From the NCBI GenBank assembly GCA_017525245.1, contig JAFXTE010000009.1:1-62709 (forward strand): DNA of 62,709 nucleotides. Reading direction: 5' to 3'. Position 1 is the first letter of the stretch. Each line of letters starts with the position of its first letter. Below the pieces are notes generated by a model, which searched no databases, was not told the DNA's origin, and was given only the letters and a program-made list of their open reading frames with translations. Positions 41,961-50,806 of the stretch are shown piece by piece. This stretch comes from Bacteroidales bacterium. Its GTDB lineage: Bacteria; Bacteroidota; Bacteroidia; Bacteroidales; WCHB1-69. Both the position numbers and the translations under genes were made by a program.

Positions 41961-43274
41961 TTAATATTTCGAATAGGTGATTTCAAGGCGAAGCCGTGAC
42001 GGGGAAGTCGGGTCTGTGCCTTCAAATATGAGCCTGTTAGGGCGTACTGCAGAACCACGTGCGAGAAGATACACGGAATTGGACCAGTCGTTTTGCTGCA
42101 GTATAAGCTGTTGTACGTATTTGGTGATTCTGAAGCGGTATTCAGACTTGGAAGCGTCGTAGGTGCCTCCAAAATAGTTGATGCTGGTGTAATAGTCGTC
42201 ATCAGGCAAGAATCGGGTCGCGTTGTCTGATTTGCGGATTCCTTGCAGGGTTAGCGAGTTAGGCTGGGTATAGATTCTTTCATCTGGATCGGCGTTTGTG
42301 ACAACCAGCTCCGCACGGTGGATGACGACTCTGTTGTCGTATTGGGCAAAGGCGTTCTCCAGATAGGGGAAAGTGATAGTTGTCTTAACACCACCTCCTC
42401 CTTGAACAAACAACACCTGCTCACCTAAAGACGTTTGTCCTTGCAACACTTCCTGAATGAAGTCCGTGTTTACAGACATGGAGTAAGCATGGTCGAAGTG
42501 CGTAAACCGGACACAGTTTTCGGAACAGGCGAATGTGTAACGTTGCGGCTGCCCATCTTCATTATGATAATAAAGTGTCATGCCGCTCAACGCGCTGTTC
42601 ATGTTCGTTATCAGCATATAACCGTCATTCCCTGTGTGTGATATTGCGTTGATATACAATCCTTTGAAGAAATCCTTGAATCTGTTGTTAAGGTCATTCT
42701 GGTGGTTGAGCAGATATTGGCCGAACTGGTCGGAGAGTCGTACTCGCAGGTGTGCGTTGAGCACGCTGGTGTCCACCACAACTGAGGAATTGGGTCTGAT
42801 TGCATAGCCTGTAAGGTTATAGTTGAGAGGGGTGGGGTCGAAGCTTGCAGTGCTGTTCTGAAAGTATTTCGTTTGCGAATCCAGGGCTTCGTTTAGTTGG
42901 TGAACCCGGATTCCAACGTACGAGTTTGTGTCACCGTAGTAACCGGACAATTGCAATGTCAGGATGAGGGAGTCAACGACCGGGTTTGTGCCGAAATTGA
43001 CGGCGGATCCGCTGAGCGACAGTTGGGTGAAGATGCCGGCACTGCTTTTCCCGAACACGGGGTCATAGATGTGCCCGAGAATGTTGGCAGAGGTGTTGGT
43101 GGTGTTTATGGTGTCTTCCAAAATGGAAAACGCCTGCAGGGTTATGGTGTCTGTGAACTCCGTGTCCACAAGGTTGCCAAGGATGTCCTCGCCGATGCTT
43201 GTATGCTCATCTTTGCAGGAGAGGAGCAGGATGCACGTTAGGAGCACTAAGGTGCATGTCAATAATTTTTTCAT
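41961..43274 (-). CDS. DUF4270 lipoprotein
   Basis: The 437-residue protein has a lipoprotein signal (LVLLTCILLLSC, lipobox LLSC) and the DUF4270 core (TSIGEDILGNLVDTEFTDT, LGHIYDPVFGKSSAGIFTQL). Function is unknown; it is probably anchored in the outer membrane. Its ATG overlaps the stop of the upstream glycogen synthase gene by one base (TAATG). The order glycogen synthase, DUF4270, glmS is conserved in Bacteroidota and hints at a link with cell-envelope sugar metabolism. Confidence 0.88.
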   Translation of the reverse strand: MKKLLTCTLVLLTCILLLSCKDEHTSIGEDILGNLVDTEFTDTITLQAFSILEDTINTTNTSANILGHIYDPVFGKSSAGIFTQLSLSGSAVNFGTNPVVDSLILTLQLSGYYGDTNSYVGIRVHQLNEALDSQTKYFQNSTASFDPTPLNYNLTGYAIRPNSSVVVDTSVLNAHLRVRLSDQFGQYLLNHQNDLNNRFKDFFKGLYINAISHTGNDGYMLITNMNSALSGMTLYYHNEDGQPQRYTFACSENCVRFTHFDHAYSMSVNTDFIQEVLQGQTSLGEQVLFVQGGGGVKTTITFPYLENAFAQYDNRVVIHRAELVVTNADPDERIYTQPNSLTLQGIRKSDNATRFLPDDDYYTSINYFGGTYDASKSEYRFRITKYVQQLILQQNDWSNSVYLLARGSAVRPNRLIFEGTDPTSPSRLRLEITYSKY

Positions 43275-44098
43275 TAAAAAGATTCGTTTGCGTTGGAAGC
43301 CAGAAGTTCATCGTAAAATTCATCGTACATATCCACGTAGTTGTCGTCGTCGGGATGTTGGAGTACGGGCTTGCCGGATTTCTCGACGTAAGTGAGAAGT
43401 CTTTTCTTGATGTCTTTCGTGAGGGCTATACCGTCTGAATAGTCAATGGCAGCTTGGATGATTTGGTCGTAGCCGGGTTTGCGGAAATGCTTGAGTCCGG
43501 CAGTAGGGATGTTGGTTTGTTTGAGCTTTTTGGCGAAATTGGCCGAGAACTTGTCGGGGAATTCGTCAGGCATGATGGAGAAGACAACCTGCGTGCCTTG
43601 CAGCAGGGGGTCGTCCTTATAGACGGTTTTGACAAAGAGCGGCACCAAGGCGGAAATCCAGCCGTGACAGTGGATGATGTCGGGATCCCATCCCAGCTTC
43701 CTGACGGTCTCGATGACACCTTTGGCATAAAAGATCGCCCTCGAGTCGTTGTCTGCATAGAAAACACCTTCAGCATCGTAATATTGGGTCTTCCGTTTGA
43801 AGAAGTCCTCGCTGTCTATGAAATAAATCTGCATGCGGACATTTTGCAGAGAAGCCACCTTGATGATCAACGGGTGGTCGGTGTCCTCAATAATGATATT
43901 CTGTCCGGAAAGTCGGATGACCTCGTGCAGCATGTGCTTGTGGTCGTTCACGCAGCCGAATTTCGGCATGAACGTGCGGATTTCGTTCTCTCTCTCCTGT
44001 ATTCCTTGTGGCAGAAACCGGCAGATATTGGAGATGTACCCTTCGGGAAAATAGGGATATATCTCGGGTGTGATGAATAAAACCTTCTTCTGAGCCAT
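43274..44098 (-). CDS. Glycogen/starch synthase, GT5 catalytic domain (short Bacteroidota form)
   Basis: The start at ATG 44098 (MAQKKVLFITPEIYPYFPEG) is fixed by a TATATTTG promoter at 44117-44124. The 274 residues cover only the N-terminal GT5-like Rossmann domain (VLFITPEIYPYF, DPDIIHCHGWISALVPL, DYSDGIALTK). Classical GlgA is about 480 residues with a second GT-B domain carrying the donor site. This short form is usual in Bacteroidota and annotated as glycogen synthase, but whether it makes glycogen is unclear. It leads the operon with DUF4270 and glmS. Confidence 0.75.
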   Translation of the reverse strand: MAQKKVLFITPEIYPYFPEGYISNICRFLPQGIQERENEIRTFMPKFGCVNDHKHMLHEVIRLSGQNIIIEDTDHPLIIKVASLQNVRMQIYFIDSEDFFKRKTQYYDAEGVFYADNDSRAIFYAKGVIETVRKLGWDPDIIHCHGWISALVPLFVKTVYKDDPLLQGTQVVFSIMPDEFPDKFSANFAKKLKQTNIPTAGLKHFRKPGYDQIIQAAIDYSDGIALTKDIKKRLLTYVEKSGKPVLQHPDDDNYVDMYDEFYDELLASNANESF

Positions 44099-44116
44099 TA
44101 TAATATTTTTAGTCGG

Positions 44117-44124
44117 CAAATATA
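44117..44124 (-). promoter_or_regulatory. -7 box TATATTTG of the glycogen synthase operon
   Basis: A TAnnTTTG match on the minus strand, 18 bases before ATG 44098, back to back with the tRNA-Leu promoter. Confidence 0.6.
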
Positions 44125-44184
44125 CGATTTTTTTAGACATAAAAAATTTTTTTTTGAAAGTGATACACCGTATCAAAAAAATTG

Positions 44185-44192
44185 TATTTTTG
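44185..44192 (+). promoter_or_regulatory. -7 box TATTTTTG of tRNA-Leu
   Basis: An exact match ending 11 bases before the mature tRNA start. Confidence 0.65.
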
Positions 44193-44203
44193 CCGCGCCA
44201 TTT

Positions 44204-44290
44204 GCCCAGGTGGTGGAATTGGTAGACACGCTACTTTGAGGGGGTAGTGGGAAGACTCCCGTGCAAGTTCGACTCTTGTCCTGGGCACCA
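44204..44290 (+). tRNA. tRNA-Leu (GAG)
   Basis: An 87-nt type II tRNA: acceptor GCCCAGG/CCTGGGC, D-arm GGTGGAATTGGTAGACACG, anticodon stem CTACT/GGTAG with loop TTGAGGG (anticodon GAG), a long variable arm (GGGAAGACTCCC) and a T-arm with AGTTCGACTC. CCA is encoded (44288-44290), unlike the tRNA-Lys of this window. Confidence 0.95.
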
Positions 44291-44292
44291 AC

Positions 44293-44324
44293 AAAAAAAC
44301 CGTTCTGATGAACGGTTTTTTTGT
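44293..44324 (+). terminator. Intrinsic terminator of tRNA-Leu
   Basis: The hairpin AAAACCGTT/AACGGTTTT, loop CTGATG, is followed by T residues; same design as after tRNA-Lys. Confidence 0.85.
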
Positions 44325-44386
44325 TGTTTCAAGGTTCAAAGTTCAAAGTTCAATGTCTGTTGGCGGAGATGTGGTGCGCTACGTCT

Positions 44387-45556
44387 CTATAAATCAGAAA
44401 TAGACACAATTCTCCGCAGTCCTTCCAACACCGTTTCGCGGTTTGTGCCGATGTTCATCCGCATGAACCCTTCGCCCTCCGCACCGAAGTCCGTGCCGTT
44501 GTTCAGACCCACTTTGGCATCATAGACTAACTTGCGGACTAACTCTTTCTGCGGGAGATTCCAAGCGCGGAAATCCATCCACAGCAGAAAAGAGGCCTCC
44601 GGACGCATGAAGGTGATTTCCGGGCAATGCTCTTCCAGATAAGCCTCCGCAGCGTCGATGTTGCCTTGGAGATACTCCAATAGCTGCCGCAGCCACTCCT
44701 CGCCGTGCGCGAAGGCGGCCTCTGCCGCGTAATAGCCGAAGATGTGCCCCAATGACAGTTCGTTGTGGTCGAGGAAGCCGAAGAACTCCTTGCGGATGTT
44801 CTCGTCAGATACATAGCATACCGACGATGCCAGCCCCGCCATGTTGAACGTCTTGCTTGGCGCGAAGAAGGTGATGGAATTGTGCTCCGCGGCTTCTGAA
44901 ACGGTTGAGAATGAGGTGTGCCGGAACTGCGGGTAGGTGAGGTCGGCGTGGATTTCGTCGGAAATGACCAACACGCCTTTGCGCAGGCAGATGTCGGCCA
45001 CCTGCGACAATTCCTCTTTCGTCCATACCGTGCCGCCGGGGTTGTGCGGATTGCTGAGGATCAGCAATTTGCATCCATCAGCTTTGCGCTCGAAATCGTT
45101 GAAGTCAAAGGTGAAACGGCCGTTTTCCGTCTTCAACGGACAGCTCACGAATACTCTTCCCGTGCGATGCGGCACGTTGATGAAGGGGGGATAGACGGGC
45201 GTGGTGATCAGCACTTTGTCGCCCGGTCGCGTGAAGGTCTGTAGCGCGAAGGCAAAGCCCTGCACAATGCCCGGTACGAAACGCATGCGGTTCCATTTCG
45301 TGGCGATGCCGTAACGTTTCTGAAACCAGTTCAGCACGGCCATTTTGTATCCGTCGGGCGCGAAGGTGTAGCCCAAAACCTCATGCTCGCACCGCTTCCT
45401 TATTGCCTCCAGAATGAAATCCGGAGTTTTGAAGTCCATGTCCGCCACCCACATCGGCAGCAGATCATCCGTCCCGAAAACCTCCGGGGTCATGTCGTGT
45501 TTCACGCAGAATGTGCCCTTGCGGGGGGCGATTTCGTCGAAGTTGTACTTTTTCAT
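44387..45556 (-). CDS. PLP-dependent C-S lyase, MalY/PatB family
   Basis: The ATG at 45556 (MKKYNFDEIAPRKGTFCVKHD) gives 389 residues, the normal length; upstream frame extension is repeat sequence. Fold type I aminotransferase motifs: LPMWVADMDF, YPPFINVPHRTGR, NPHNPGGTVW, SDEIHADLTYPQFRHTSF, the PLP lysine in FFAPSKTFNMAGL, and MRMNIGTNRE (carboxylate-binding Arg). PatB-like enzymes cleave cystathionine or cysteine to pyruvate, ammonia and a thiol. It appears monocistronic. Confidence 0.9.
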   Translation of the reverse strand: MKKYNFDEIAPRKGTFCVKHDMTPEVFGTDDLLPMWVADMDFKTPDFILEAIRKRCEHEVLGYTFAPDGYKMAVLNWFQKRYGIATKWNRMRFVPGIVQGFAFALQTFTRPGDKVLITTPVYPPFINVPHRTGRVFVSCPLKTENGRFTFDFNDFERKADGCKLLILSNPHNPGGTVWTKEELSQVADICLRKGVLVISDEIHADLTYPQFRHTSFSTVSEAAEHNSITFFAPSKTFNMAGLASSVCYVSDENIRKEFFGFLDHNELSLGHIFGYYAAEAAFAHGEEWLRQLLEYLQGNIDAAEAYLEEHCPEITFMRPEASFLLWMDFRAWNLPQKELVRKLVYDAKVGLNNGTDFGAEGEGFMRMNIGTNRETVLEGLRRIVSISDL

Positions 45557-45557
45557 A

Positions 45558-45596
45558 ATGTAGAATGAAGAATGAAGAATGTAGAATGTAGGATAA
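45558..45596. repeat. GAATGTA/GAATGAA repeat, left of four-helix-bundle gene
   Basis: AATGTAGAATGAAGAATGAAGAATGTAGAATGTAG. Its inverted counterpart is at 46046-46077. Confidence 0.85.
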
Positions 45597-45686
45597 AAAG
45601 TTATAATTTTTTTAGTTTTTTTTACAGTATAATAATAATGTTTGTTGGACGTTGTGGGTTGTATGTTTAACAAAATAAATATTATA

Positions 45687-46043
45687 ATGAAAACAGATAA
45701 TGTGATTTTGACTAAAAGTAAAGCGTTTGCGCTTAGGGTCATTGGACTGTACAAGTATTTGCGTTCTGAGAAAAGGGAGTATGTTATGTCTAAGCAAATT
45801 TTGCGGAGCGGAACAAGTATTGGAGCGAACGTAAGAGAAGGAAATCGTGGTCAGACGAAGCCTGATTTTATTACGAAGATGAATATAGCGTTAAAAGAGG
45901 CGGATGAGACATGCTATTGGCTTGAACTTTTATTTGAGAGTGGGTATCTCGGTAAAAAAGCCTTCGAAAGTATGTATGAAGACTGTACAGAACTTGTTCG
46001 AATCCTTTCTTCTATTATAATTTCAGCACGAAAAAAACAATAA
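45687..46043 (+). CDS. Four-helix bundle protein (23S rRNA IVS-encoded family)
   Basis: Taking the ATG at 45687 (MKTDNVILTKSKAFALRVIG) gives 118 residues. The family signature is present: SKAFALRVIGLYKYL, SKQILRSGTSIGANVREG, FITKMNIALKEADETCYWLELL and the terminal ISARKKQ. The family was first seen in intervening sequences of 23S rRNA but also occurs free-standing in Bacteroidota; its function is unknown, with a basic surface that suggests nucleic-acid binding. It is alone on the plus strand between two minus-strand genes and is bracketed by inverted microsatellites, suggestive of a small mobile cassette. Confidence 0.85.
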   Translation: MKTDNVILTKSKAFALRVIGLYKYLRSEKREYVMSKQILRSGTSIGANVREGNRGQTKPDFITKMNIALKEADETCYWLELLFESGYLGKKAFESMYEDCTELVRILSSIIISARKKQ

Positions 46044-46045
46044 TA

Positions 46046-46077
46046 TTCTTCATTCTACATTCTTCATTTTACATTAC
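46046..46077. repeat. Inverted TTCATTC/TACATTC repeat, right of four-helix-bundle gene
   Basis: ATTCTTCATTCTACATTCTTCATTTTACATT is the reverse complement of the left tract. It encodes the last residues and stop of recR (minus strand). Confidence 0.85.
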
Positions 46078-46693
46078 GGTTATATGCTCTTTCGAACTCT
46101 GTTCGGGCAATAAGTGACCGTCCCAACGTCGCCTCGTCGGCGTATTCGAGTTCCTCGCCGACACCGATGCCGCGCGCGATGGTGGTGATGGTCGGGACTT
46201 TGTCCTGGATGTTCTTGTAGATGAAGAAATTGGTGGTGTCGCCCTCTACGGTGGCGGGCAAGGCAAGGATGACCTCCTTCACTGGCTCGTGCTCCACACG
46301 GTCGAAAAGCTGCTGGATGGTAAGTTGTTGGATGCCAATGCCGTCCATCGGGGAGATGACCCCGCCCAAAACGTGATAGACCCCTTGGTACTGGTGCGTG
46401 TTTTCGATGGCGATGACATCGCGGATATCTTGCACCACGCAGATGACCCCGCCGTCACGTTTGGGATTGGCGCAGATGTCGCAGATCTCGTGGTCGGAGA
46501 TATTATAGCACCGTTTGCAGAAAACCACCTCGCTTTTCAACTTGTTGATGCGGTCGGTGAGCAGCGTCACGTTGGCTTCGTCCTGCTTGATGAGATGCAG
46601 CGCGAGCCGCAAAGCAGAACGCTTCCCGATGCCGGGCAGCTTCGAGATTTCATTGACAGCGTTCTCTAAATTCTTGGAATACAAGGAAATCAT
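46064..46693 (-). CDS. recR: Recombination mediator RecR
   Basis: The 209-residue protein has the helix-hairpin-helix KLPGIGKRSALRLA, a Cys4 zinc finger (VFCKRCYNISDHEICDIC), the Toprim domain (VICVVQDIRDVIAIENT, YHVLGGVISPMDGIG) and the C-terminal Walker-B-like GVGEELEYADEATL. RecR acts with RecO/RecF to load RecA. It overlaps the upstream M16 peptidase gene by four bases (ATGA). The final residues NVK and the TGA stop are made of the GAATGTA-type repeat. Confidence 0.96.
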   Translation of the reverse strand: MISLYSKNLENAVNEISKLPGIGKRSALRLALHLIKQDEANVTLLTDRINKLKSEVVFCKRCYNISDHEICDICANPKRDGGVICVVQDIRDVIAIENTHQYQGVYHVLGGVISPMDGIGIQQLTIQQLFDRVEHEPVKEVILALPATVEGDTTNFFIYKNIQDKVPTITTIARGIGVGEELEYADEATLGRSLIARTEFERAYNRNVK

Positions 46694-47922
46694 TCTTCTT
46701 CGGGGTCAAAAACGAGAGTGGTAAAATGGGAAAGGTCGAAAATTTCGTTAGCTGTTTCACAGAGCTGTTCTGCGGTGATGCTCTCGATGGTGCTGATGTC
46801 TTCATCCATGGTGGATACCTCGTCGTAAAACAGGGCTATGTGCCCGGCGGCAAGGAGCTCGTTGAGTTTGCTCTCCTGCGCAAGCGCAAGCTGTCCGATA
46901 TATTGTTTCTTGGCGTAGTAAAGCTGCAATGAACCTAATTTTTGCCGCTTCAATTTCTCCAACTCTTTGTGTACCAGATTCAAGCAGTGTTCTCGCTCAT
47001 GGGCATCGCAACCGTAATAGATGGAGAAGAGGCCACAATCGGAGAAGGGGTTGAAATAAGACTCAATGGTATAGGCGAGACCTTTTTTCTCGCGAACACT
47101 CATGTTGAGGCGGGTGTTTTGCCCTTGTCCTCCCAAGATGTTGTTGAGCAGCATGAACGGGATACGCTTGGGGTGGCGGATATCGTAGGCCGGTGTACCG
47201 GTAAGCACATTGGTCTGTGAGGTGCATTTGCGCACGCTCCGGGTCTGAGGCCGGTAGTCCTGAAAAGGAATCCGTTTGCGGCTGCCTTGTGTCATGCTTC
47301 GGCTGCCGAAATGTTTTTCGCAGAGCCTCACCAATTTTCCTGTGTCAATATTACCTACTGAAGCTAAAACTACGTTTTCCAAAGTGTAATTCTTGGCGAT
47401 AAAGTCCATAATATCCTCACGGTGAATGTTTTGCACGCTTTCTTTGGTGCCGAGGATGGTCTTCCCCATGTCGTGCCCGTGGAACATTAAAGATTCGAAA
47501 TCATCGAAAATCAGCTCTGAGGGACTGTCATTGTAGTAGTTTATCTCTTCGAAGATGACTGTTTTTTCTTTCTCCAGTTCCTTCTGGGGGAATTTGGCAT
47601 GGAAGAAAATGTCGGCGAGGAGTTCAACGGCGCGTGGATAGTCAGGGGAGAGAAACGAGGTGTAGAAGTCGGTCTCTTCCTTGGAGGTGCTGGCGTTCAG
47701 GTCACCGCCAACATTTTCCATACGGTTGATGACGCGGTAGGCATTGCGCTTTTCCGTGCCCTTGAAGATGGTATGTTCCACAAAATGCGCAAGTCCCGGA
47801 TGTTGTCCGGGCTCGTCGCGGGTCCCGGCATCAATGAGGATGCCGAAGTGGGAAATGGGGGACGCGGTGGGGATGTGCAGCAGCCTGAGACCGTTACGCA
47901 GTCTTATAACACGGTGCGGCAT
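46690..47922 (-). CDS. M16 family zinc metallopeptidase
   Basis: The 410-residue protein has the inverted zinc motif HFVEH (GLAHFVEHTIFKG, residues about 44-56) with a distal glutamate (EKTVIFEEINYYNDSP), and a C-terminal inactive M16 domain (NNILGGQGQNTRLNMSVREKKGLAYTIES with the conserved R..Y pocket). There is no signal peptide, so it is presumably cytoplasmic or unconventional in location. It overlaps mtaB upstream by 19 bases and recR downstream by four, forming a tight mtaB-M16-recR transcript. Confidence 0.9.
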   Translation of the reverse strand: MPHRVIRLRNGLRLLHIPTASPISHFGILIDAGTRDEPGQHPGLAHFVEHTIFKGTEKRNAYRVINRMENVGGDLNASTSKEETDFYTSFLSPDYPRAVELLADIFFHAKFPQKELEKEKTVIFEEINYYNDSPSELIFDDFESLMFHGHDMGKTILGTKESVQNIHREDIMDFIAKNYTLENVVLASVGNIDTGKLVRLCEKHFGSRSMTQGSRKRIPFQDYRPQTRSVRKCTSQTNVLTGTPAYDIRHPKRIPFMLLNNILGGQGQNTRLNMSVREKKGLAYTIESYFNPFSDCGLFSIYYGCDAHEREHCLNLVHKELEKLKRQKLGSLQLYYAKKQYIGQLALAQESKLNELLAAGHIALFYDEVSTMDEDISTIESITAEQLCETANEIFDLSHFTTLVFDPEEE

Positions 47923-49130
47923 GGATCTACAGTGATGGTTTGGATAGTGTTTATAATATCTTCACTGTAAGGCACTTGGACGCGGATGTAGTTATCCGTG
48001 AAACCGGAAAGCATGTCGTCGTTCACCTGCGATTCTACCAGAACAGGACGTTCCTGTCCGGCGCACTGTTCGTAGAAGGCGCGTTTCTTCTCGTTGGAGA
48101 GGGCGATGAGACGTTGGGTGCGTTCTTCCTTGATTTCCTCGGAAATCTGGTTCTCCATGATGTTGGCAGCGGTGCGGGGACGGCGCGAATAGCTGAAAAC
48201 GTGCATATAGCTGATGGGCTGCTCCGACAGGAAATTGTAGGTTTCCTCGAACTCCTCGTCGGTTTCACCCGGAAATCCGGTGATGACATCGCATGCGACA
48301 CATGCATCGGGCATCAGCTTCTTGATTTTCTGGACCTTTTCGGCATATTGGGCAGAGGTGTAGCGGCGGCGCATCTCGCTGAGGATGCGGTCGCAGCCCG
48401 ACTGCAACGGCAAGTGGAAATGGGGCATCAGGATGTCGTTCTTGGCCACTAACTTGATGATGTCATCGGTGAGCAATTCGGGTTCGAGGGAGGAAATGCG
48501 CACGCGCTCAATGGCTTTCTGCTTGACGATGGCCTTGATGAGTTTCGTGAAATCTTCATTGGTGCCGCGTCCGAAGTCGCCGATGTTGACGCCGGTGAGG
48601 TTGACCTCATGCACGCCTTGGTCGGCAATTTCTTTGATGTTCTTGAGCACGCCTTCGATGGTGTCGCTGCGGCTTTTTCCTCGGGCAATCCACACTGTGC
48701 AGTAAGTGCAGTGGGTGTTGCAGCCGTCTTGGATTTTGAGGAACGAGCGGGTACGGTCATGGATGGAATAGGTGGCGAAGAAGTTGGGGGTAGGTTTCAC
48801 TTCGCGGGTGGCCACATAGTCCACGACGCTCATTTTGTTGCTGCTGCCGAAGACTTTGTCCACGCCGGCCCAACGTTCAAGCAACTCAGGCTTGAGGGCT
48901 CCGTAGCAGCCGATGAGCATGATGGCAGCCAACGGATTTTCGCGGTGGAGCTTGGAAACCAAGTTACGGGTCTTCTTTTCAGCAGATCCCGTCACTGCAC
49001 AGGTGTTCACAATAATGATTTCGGGGACACCCCCCTGTGACCAACCGCGCTTTTCCAGCTCTGCCGCAATTGATGACGACTCGCTGAAGTTCAGCTTGCA
49101 TCCTAATGTGTGAATTTCAAAGTTTTTCAT
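47904..49130 (-). CDS. mtaB: tRNA t6A37 methylthiotransferase MtaB
   Basis: The 408-residue radical SAM enzyme has the N-terminal MTTase domain with three cluster cysteines (LGCKLNFSES, VNTCAVT, LIGCYG), the radical SAM CxxxCxxC in DGCNTHCTYC, and a C-terminal TRAM domain (ERPVLVESQ..TDNYIRVQV). The ENxxF-like features and length fit MtaB, which converts t6A to ms2t6A at tRNA position 37, downstream of TsaD. It has a TATCTTTG promoter at 49308-49315 and so a long leader of about 170 bases. Confidence 0.92.
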   Translation of the reverse strand: MKNFEIHTLGCKLNFSESSSIAAELEKRGWSQGGVPEIIIVNTCAVTGSAEKKTRNLVSKLHRENPLAAIMLIGCYGALKPELLERWAGVDKVFGSSNKMSVVDYVATREVKPTPNFFATYSIHDRTRSFLKIQDGCNTHCTYCTVWIARGKSRSDTIEGVLKNIKEIADQGVHEVNLTGVNIGDFGRGTNEDFTKLIKAIVKQKAIERVRISSLEPELLTDDIIKLVAKNDILMPHFHLPLQSGCDRILSEMRRRYTSAQYAEKVQKIKKLMPDACVACDVITGFPGETDEEFEETYNFLSEQPISYMHVFSYSRRPRTAANIMENQISEEIKEERTQRLIALSNEKKRAFYEQCAGQERPVLVESQVNDDMLSGFTDNYIRVQVPYSEDIINTIQTITVDPCRTVL

Positions 49131-49307
49131 TATAACTGATTTACTATAATCCTTTAATCATTACCGATTGTTGCCCCAAAAACCCAAAATCACCTTTTGG
49201 CAATCATTATTCACCCCTCATTGTTTATTGGTTTTTGTTTTAACCATTTTATTGTCAGGTGTTTACGAGTGATTGGCTGGTGAAACAAAGAGCAAAAATC
49301 AAGCGTA

Positions 49308-49315
49308 CAAAGATA
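49308..49315 (-). promoter_or_regulatory. -7 box TATCTTTG of the mtaB operon
   Basis: An exact TAnnTTTG match on the minus strand, about 178 bases before ATG 49130. Confidence 0.6.
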
Positions 49316-49396
49316 CTCTTTTTTTATGAAAGTCGGGAATTTAAAATTTTAGGTCTTACGCCTTTGGGAATAATGGTTAGAAAATAGACTAAAACG

Positions 49397-49444
49397 ATTC
49401 ATGGTCCATGTTTTTGTAATGAAACAAAGACATGGACCATGAAT
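49397..49444. repeat. 15-bp perfect inverted repeat
   Basis: Arms of 15 bp separated by 18 bases. There is no strong T-run on either side, so it is not a clear terminator; it follows the DUF5689 gene on the minus strand and could act as a weak terminator or an mRNA 3' stabiliser. Confidence 0.75.
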
Positions 49445-49496
49445 TTTCTGTTGACAAAGGTATGTCAGCGTAAAAACCGCATACTTATGAAAAATG

Positions 49497-50780
49497 TCAT
49501 TCTTTCAGGATTTTCACGCCTCTCACTGCCCAACGCGTGCCGTCAGCTGTGCCGTTCTTGTGGTAGCGCAGCGCAATGCGGAATTTCTGGTTCCCAATAG
49601 CACTCAAGTTCAATCCGTTGCTTAATCCGAAGGCTGTCGGATAGTTGTTCAGGTTCGGATTGAAGGCTGTCCAGTCGCTTTCGTTGAAATCCCCGCCGTT
49701 ATAGGTTGTGGAATAATAGACTTGGTAGTAGGTCGCCGGACTGCCGCCCACATTGTTCTGGTGGTCGAGGTAGAGCAGGGCGTTGCCAACATCTCCTGCG
49801 TTGATTTCCGGGGAGACGAGCCAGTCGTCGCAGTTTTCTGTGGTGGTGTTGTGATAGACGAAATTGTTGCCGCTGTAAGCCTGGAATTTCCACGACTGAT
49901 TGTCGGGATACTGCGACCATCCGCCGGAGGTGAAGCTGTTCGCGTCAAATGTGAGGTTTGCAAGCGTCTCAATTTGCGGGGCAGTGTAGAATTGGATGTC
50001 GTTTTTAGTACGCAATGTGAGTTGGTACGTGGAGTTATAGACACTCAAGATGCCATAAAGGGTGTATTCCTTGCTGGCATCAATGATGGTGTTGCGGAAA
50101 TAAGCGTAGTTACTGGTACGCACCGTCAAACTTGCACCGTTGAACGTGACGATTCGGTCGGTGGTGAAGTCGTTATTTGACAAAGGAAGTCCGTTGTCAG
50201 CGGCATCGAATTTGCAACCTTCAATTTTTACCAGACAGTTCACGTTTTCAGCAGAGAGATCGCTGGAACTCTTGATTTCGATGGGATGTGCCACCAACGG
50301 GTTGTTCAGGTCAGGCAGTCCGTCTTTGCTCAAATAGCGGTCGAGTGCGGCGGGAGCGATGCGTCCCACCGAACCTTGGTAAACCCAGCCGATTTGATAC
50401 TTGTTGTGATAATCCCCCACAATCAACCCGGAGCAGTTCAGATAGACCGTTTGCCCCACGGGATATTCGTTGTAGAGGCTGGAACGGTCGATGGCGATTT
50501 CGATGCCGCCGGTTTCGTCTTGGATGGTGAGATACTTGTAGCAGTTGCCACCTTCGTCCGAACTCACCACCACGGCCTTCACGATGAACTGCTCATCGTA
50601 TCGGCAGATGGAGTCTTGTGTGCCGTTGCCTAATGACGGGTGCTTCGCCTTGATGTCGGCGATGGTTTTGTTGGCGGCGGGCCCGTCATACGCGGGAGCG
50701 ATCAACTCGGGCTCCTCCCAGCGGTTGCAGCCGACGAGAATGGTAGCGATTAGGATTGCGATTGTCGTTATTTTTTTCAT
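49497..50780 (-). CDS. DUF5689 lipoprotein (second copy)
   Basis: The 427-residue protein begins with a lipoprotein signal (MKKITTIAILIATILVGC) and contains the DUF5689 OB-fold-like region (YKYLTIQDETGGIEIAIDRS, VGQTVYLNCSGLIVGDY), followed by a carbohydrate-binding-like beta domain with DDWLVSPEIN and a C-terminal RWAVRGVKI. It is a paralogue of the gene 50940-52190 just upstream. It lies third in a minus-strand run after a TonB-type receptor, so both lipoproteins are likely surface accessory proteins of that receptor. The ligand is unknown. Confidence 0.82.
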   Translation of the reverse strand: MKKITTIAILIATILVGCNRWEEPELIAPAYDGPAANKTIADIKAKHPSLGNGTQDSICRYDEQFIVKAVVVSSDEGGNCYKYLTIQDETGGIEIAIDRSSLYNEYPVGQTVYLNCSGLIVGDYHNKYQIGWVYQGSVGRIAPAALDRYLSKDGLPDLNNPLVAHPIEIKSSSDLSAENVNCLVKIEGCKFDAADNGLPLSNNDFTTDRIVTFNGASLTVRTSNYAYFRNTIIDASKEYTLYGILSVYNSTYQLTLRTKNDIQFYTAPQIETLANLTFDANSFTSGGWSQYPDNQSWKFQAYSGNNFVYHNTTTENCDDWLVSPEINAGDVGNALLYLDHQNNVGGSPATYYQVYYSTTYNGGDFNESDWTAFNPNLNNYPTAFGLSNGLNLSAIGNQKFRIALRYHKNGTADGTRWAVRGVKILKE

Positions 50781-50806
50781 ATTTGTTTGGTTTTTTTTTG
50801 TTCTGA

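Larger units (their letters stand above)
49131..49496. other. 366-bp intergenic region with mtaB promoter and a 15-bp inverted repeat
   Basis: It holds the minus-strand mtaB promoter (TATCTTTG, 49308-49315) and an inverted repeat with arms ATTCATGGTCCATGT (49397-49411) and ACATGGACCATGAAT (49430-49444). I see no coding sequence. The leader downstream of the promoter has no recognised riboswitch. Confidence 0.6.

Noticed and set aside
49131-49300. Riboswitch in the mtaB leader
   Set aside because: The leader is long, but I could not recognise any known aptamer core.
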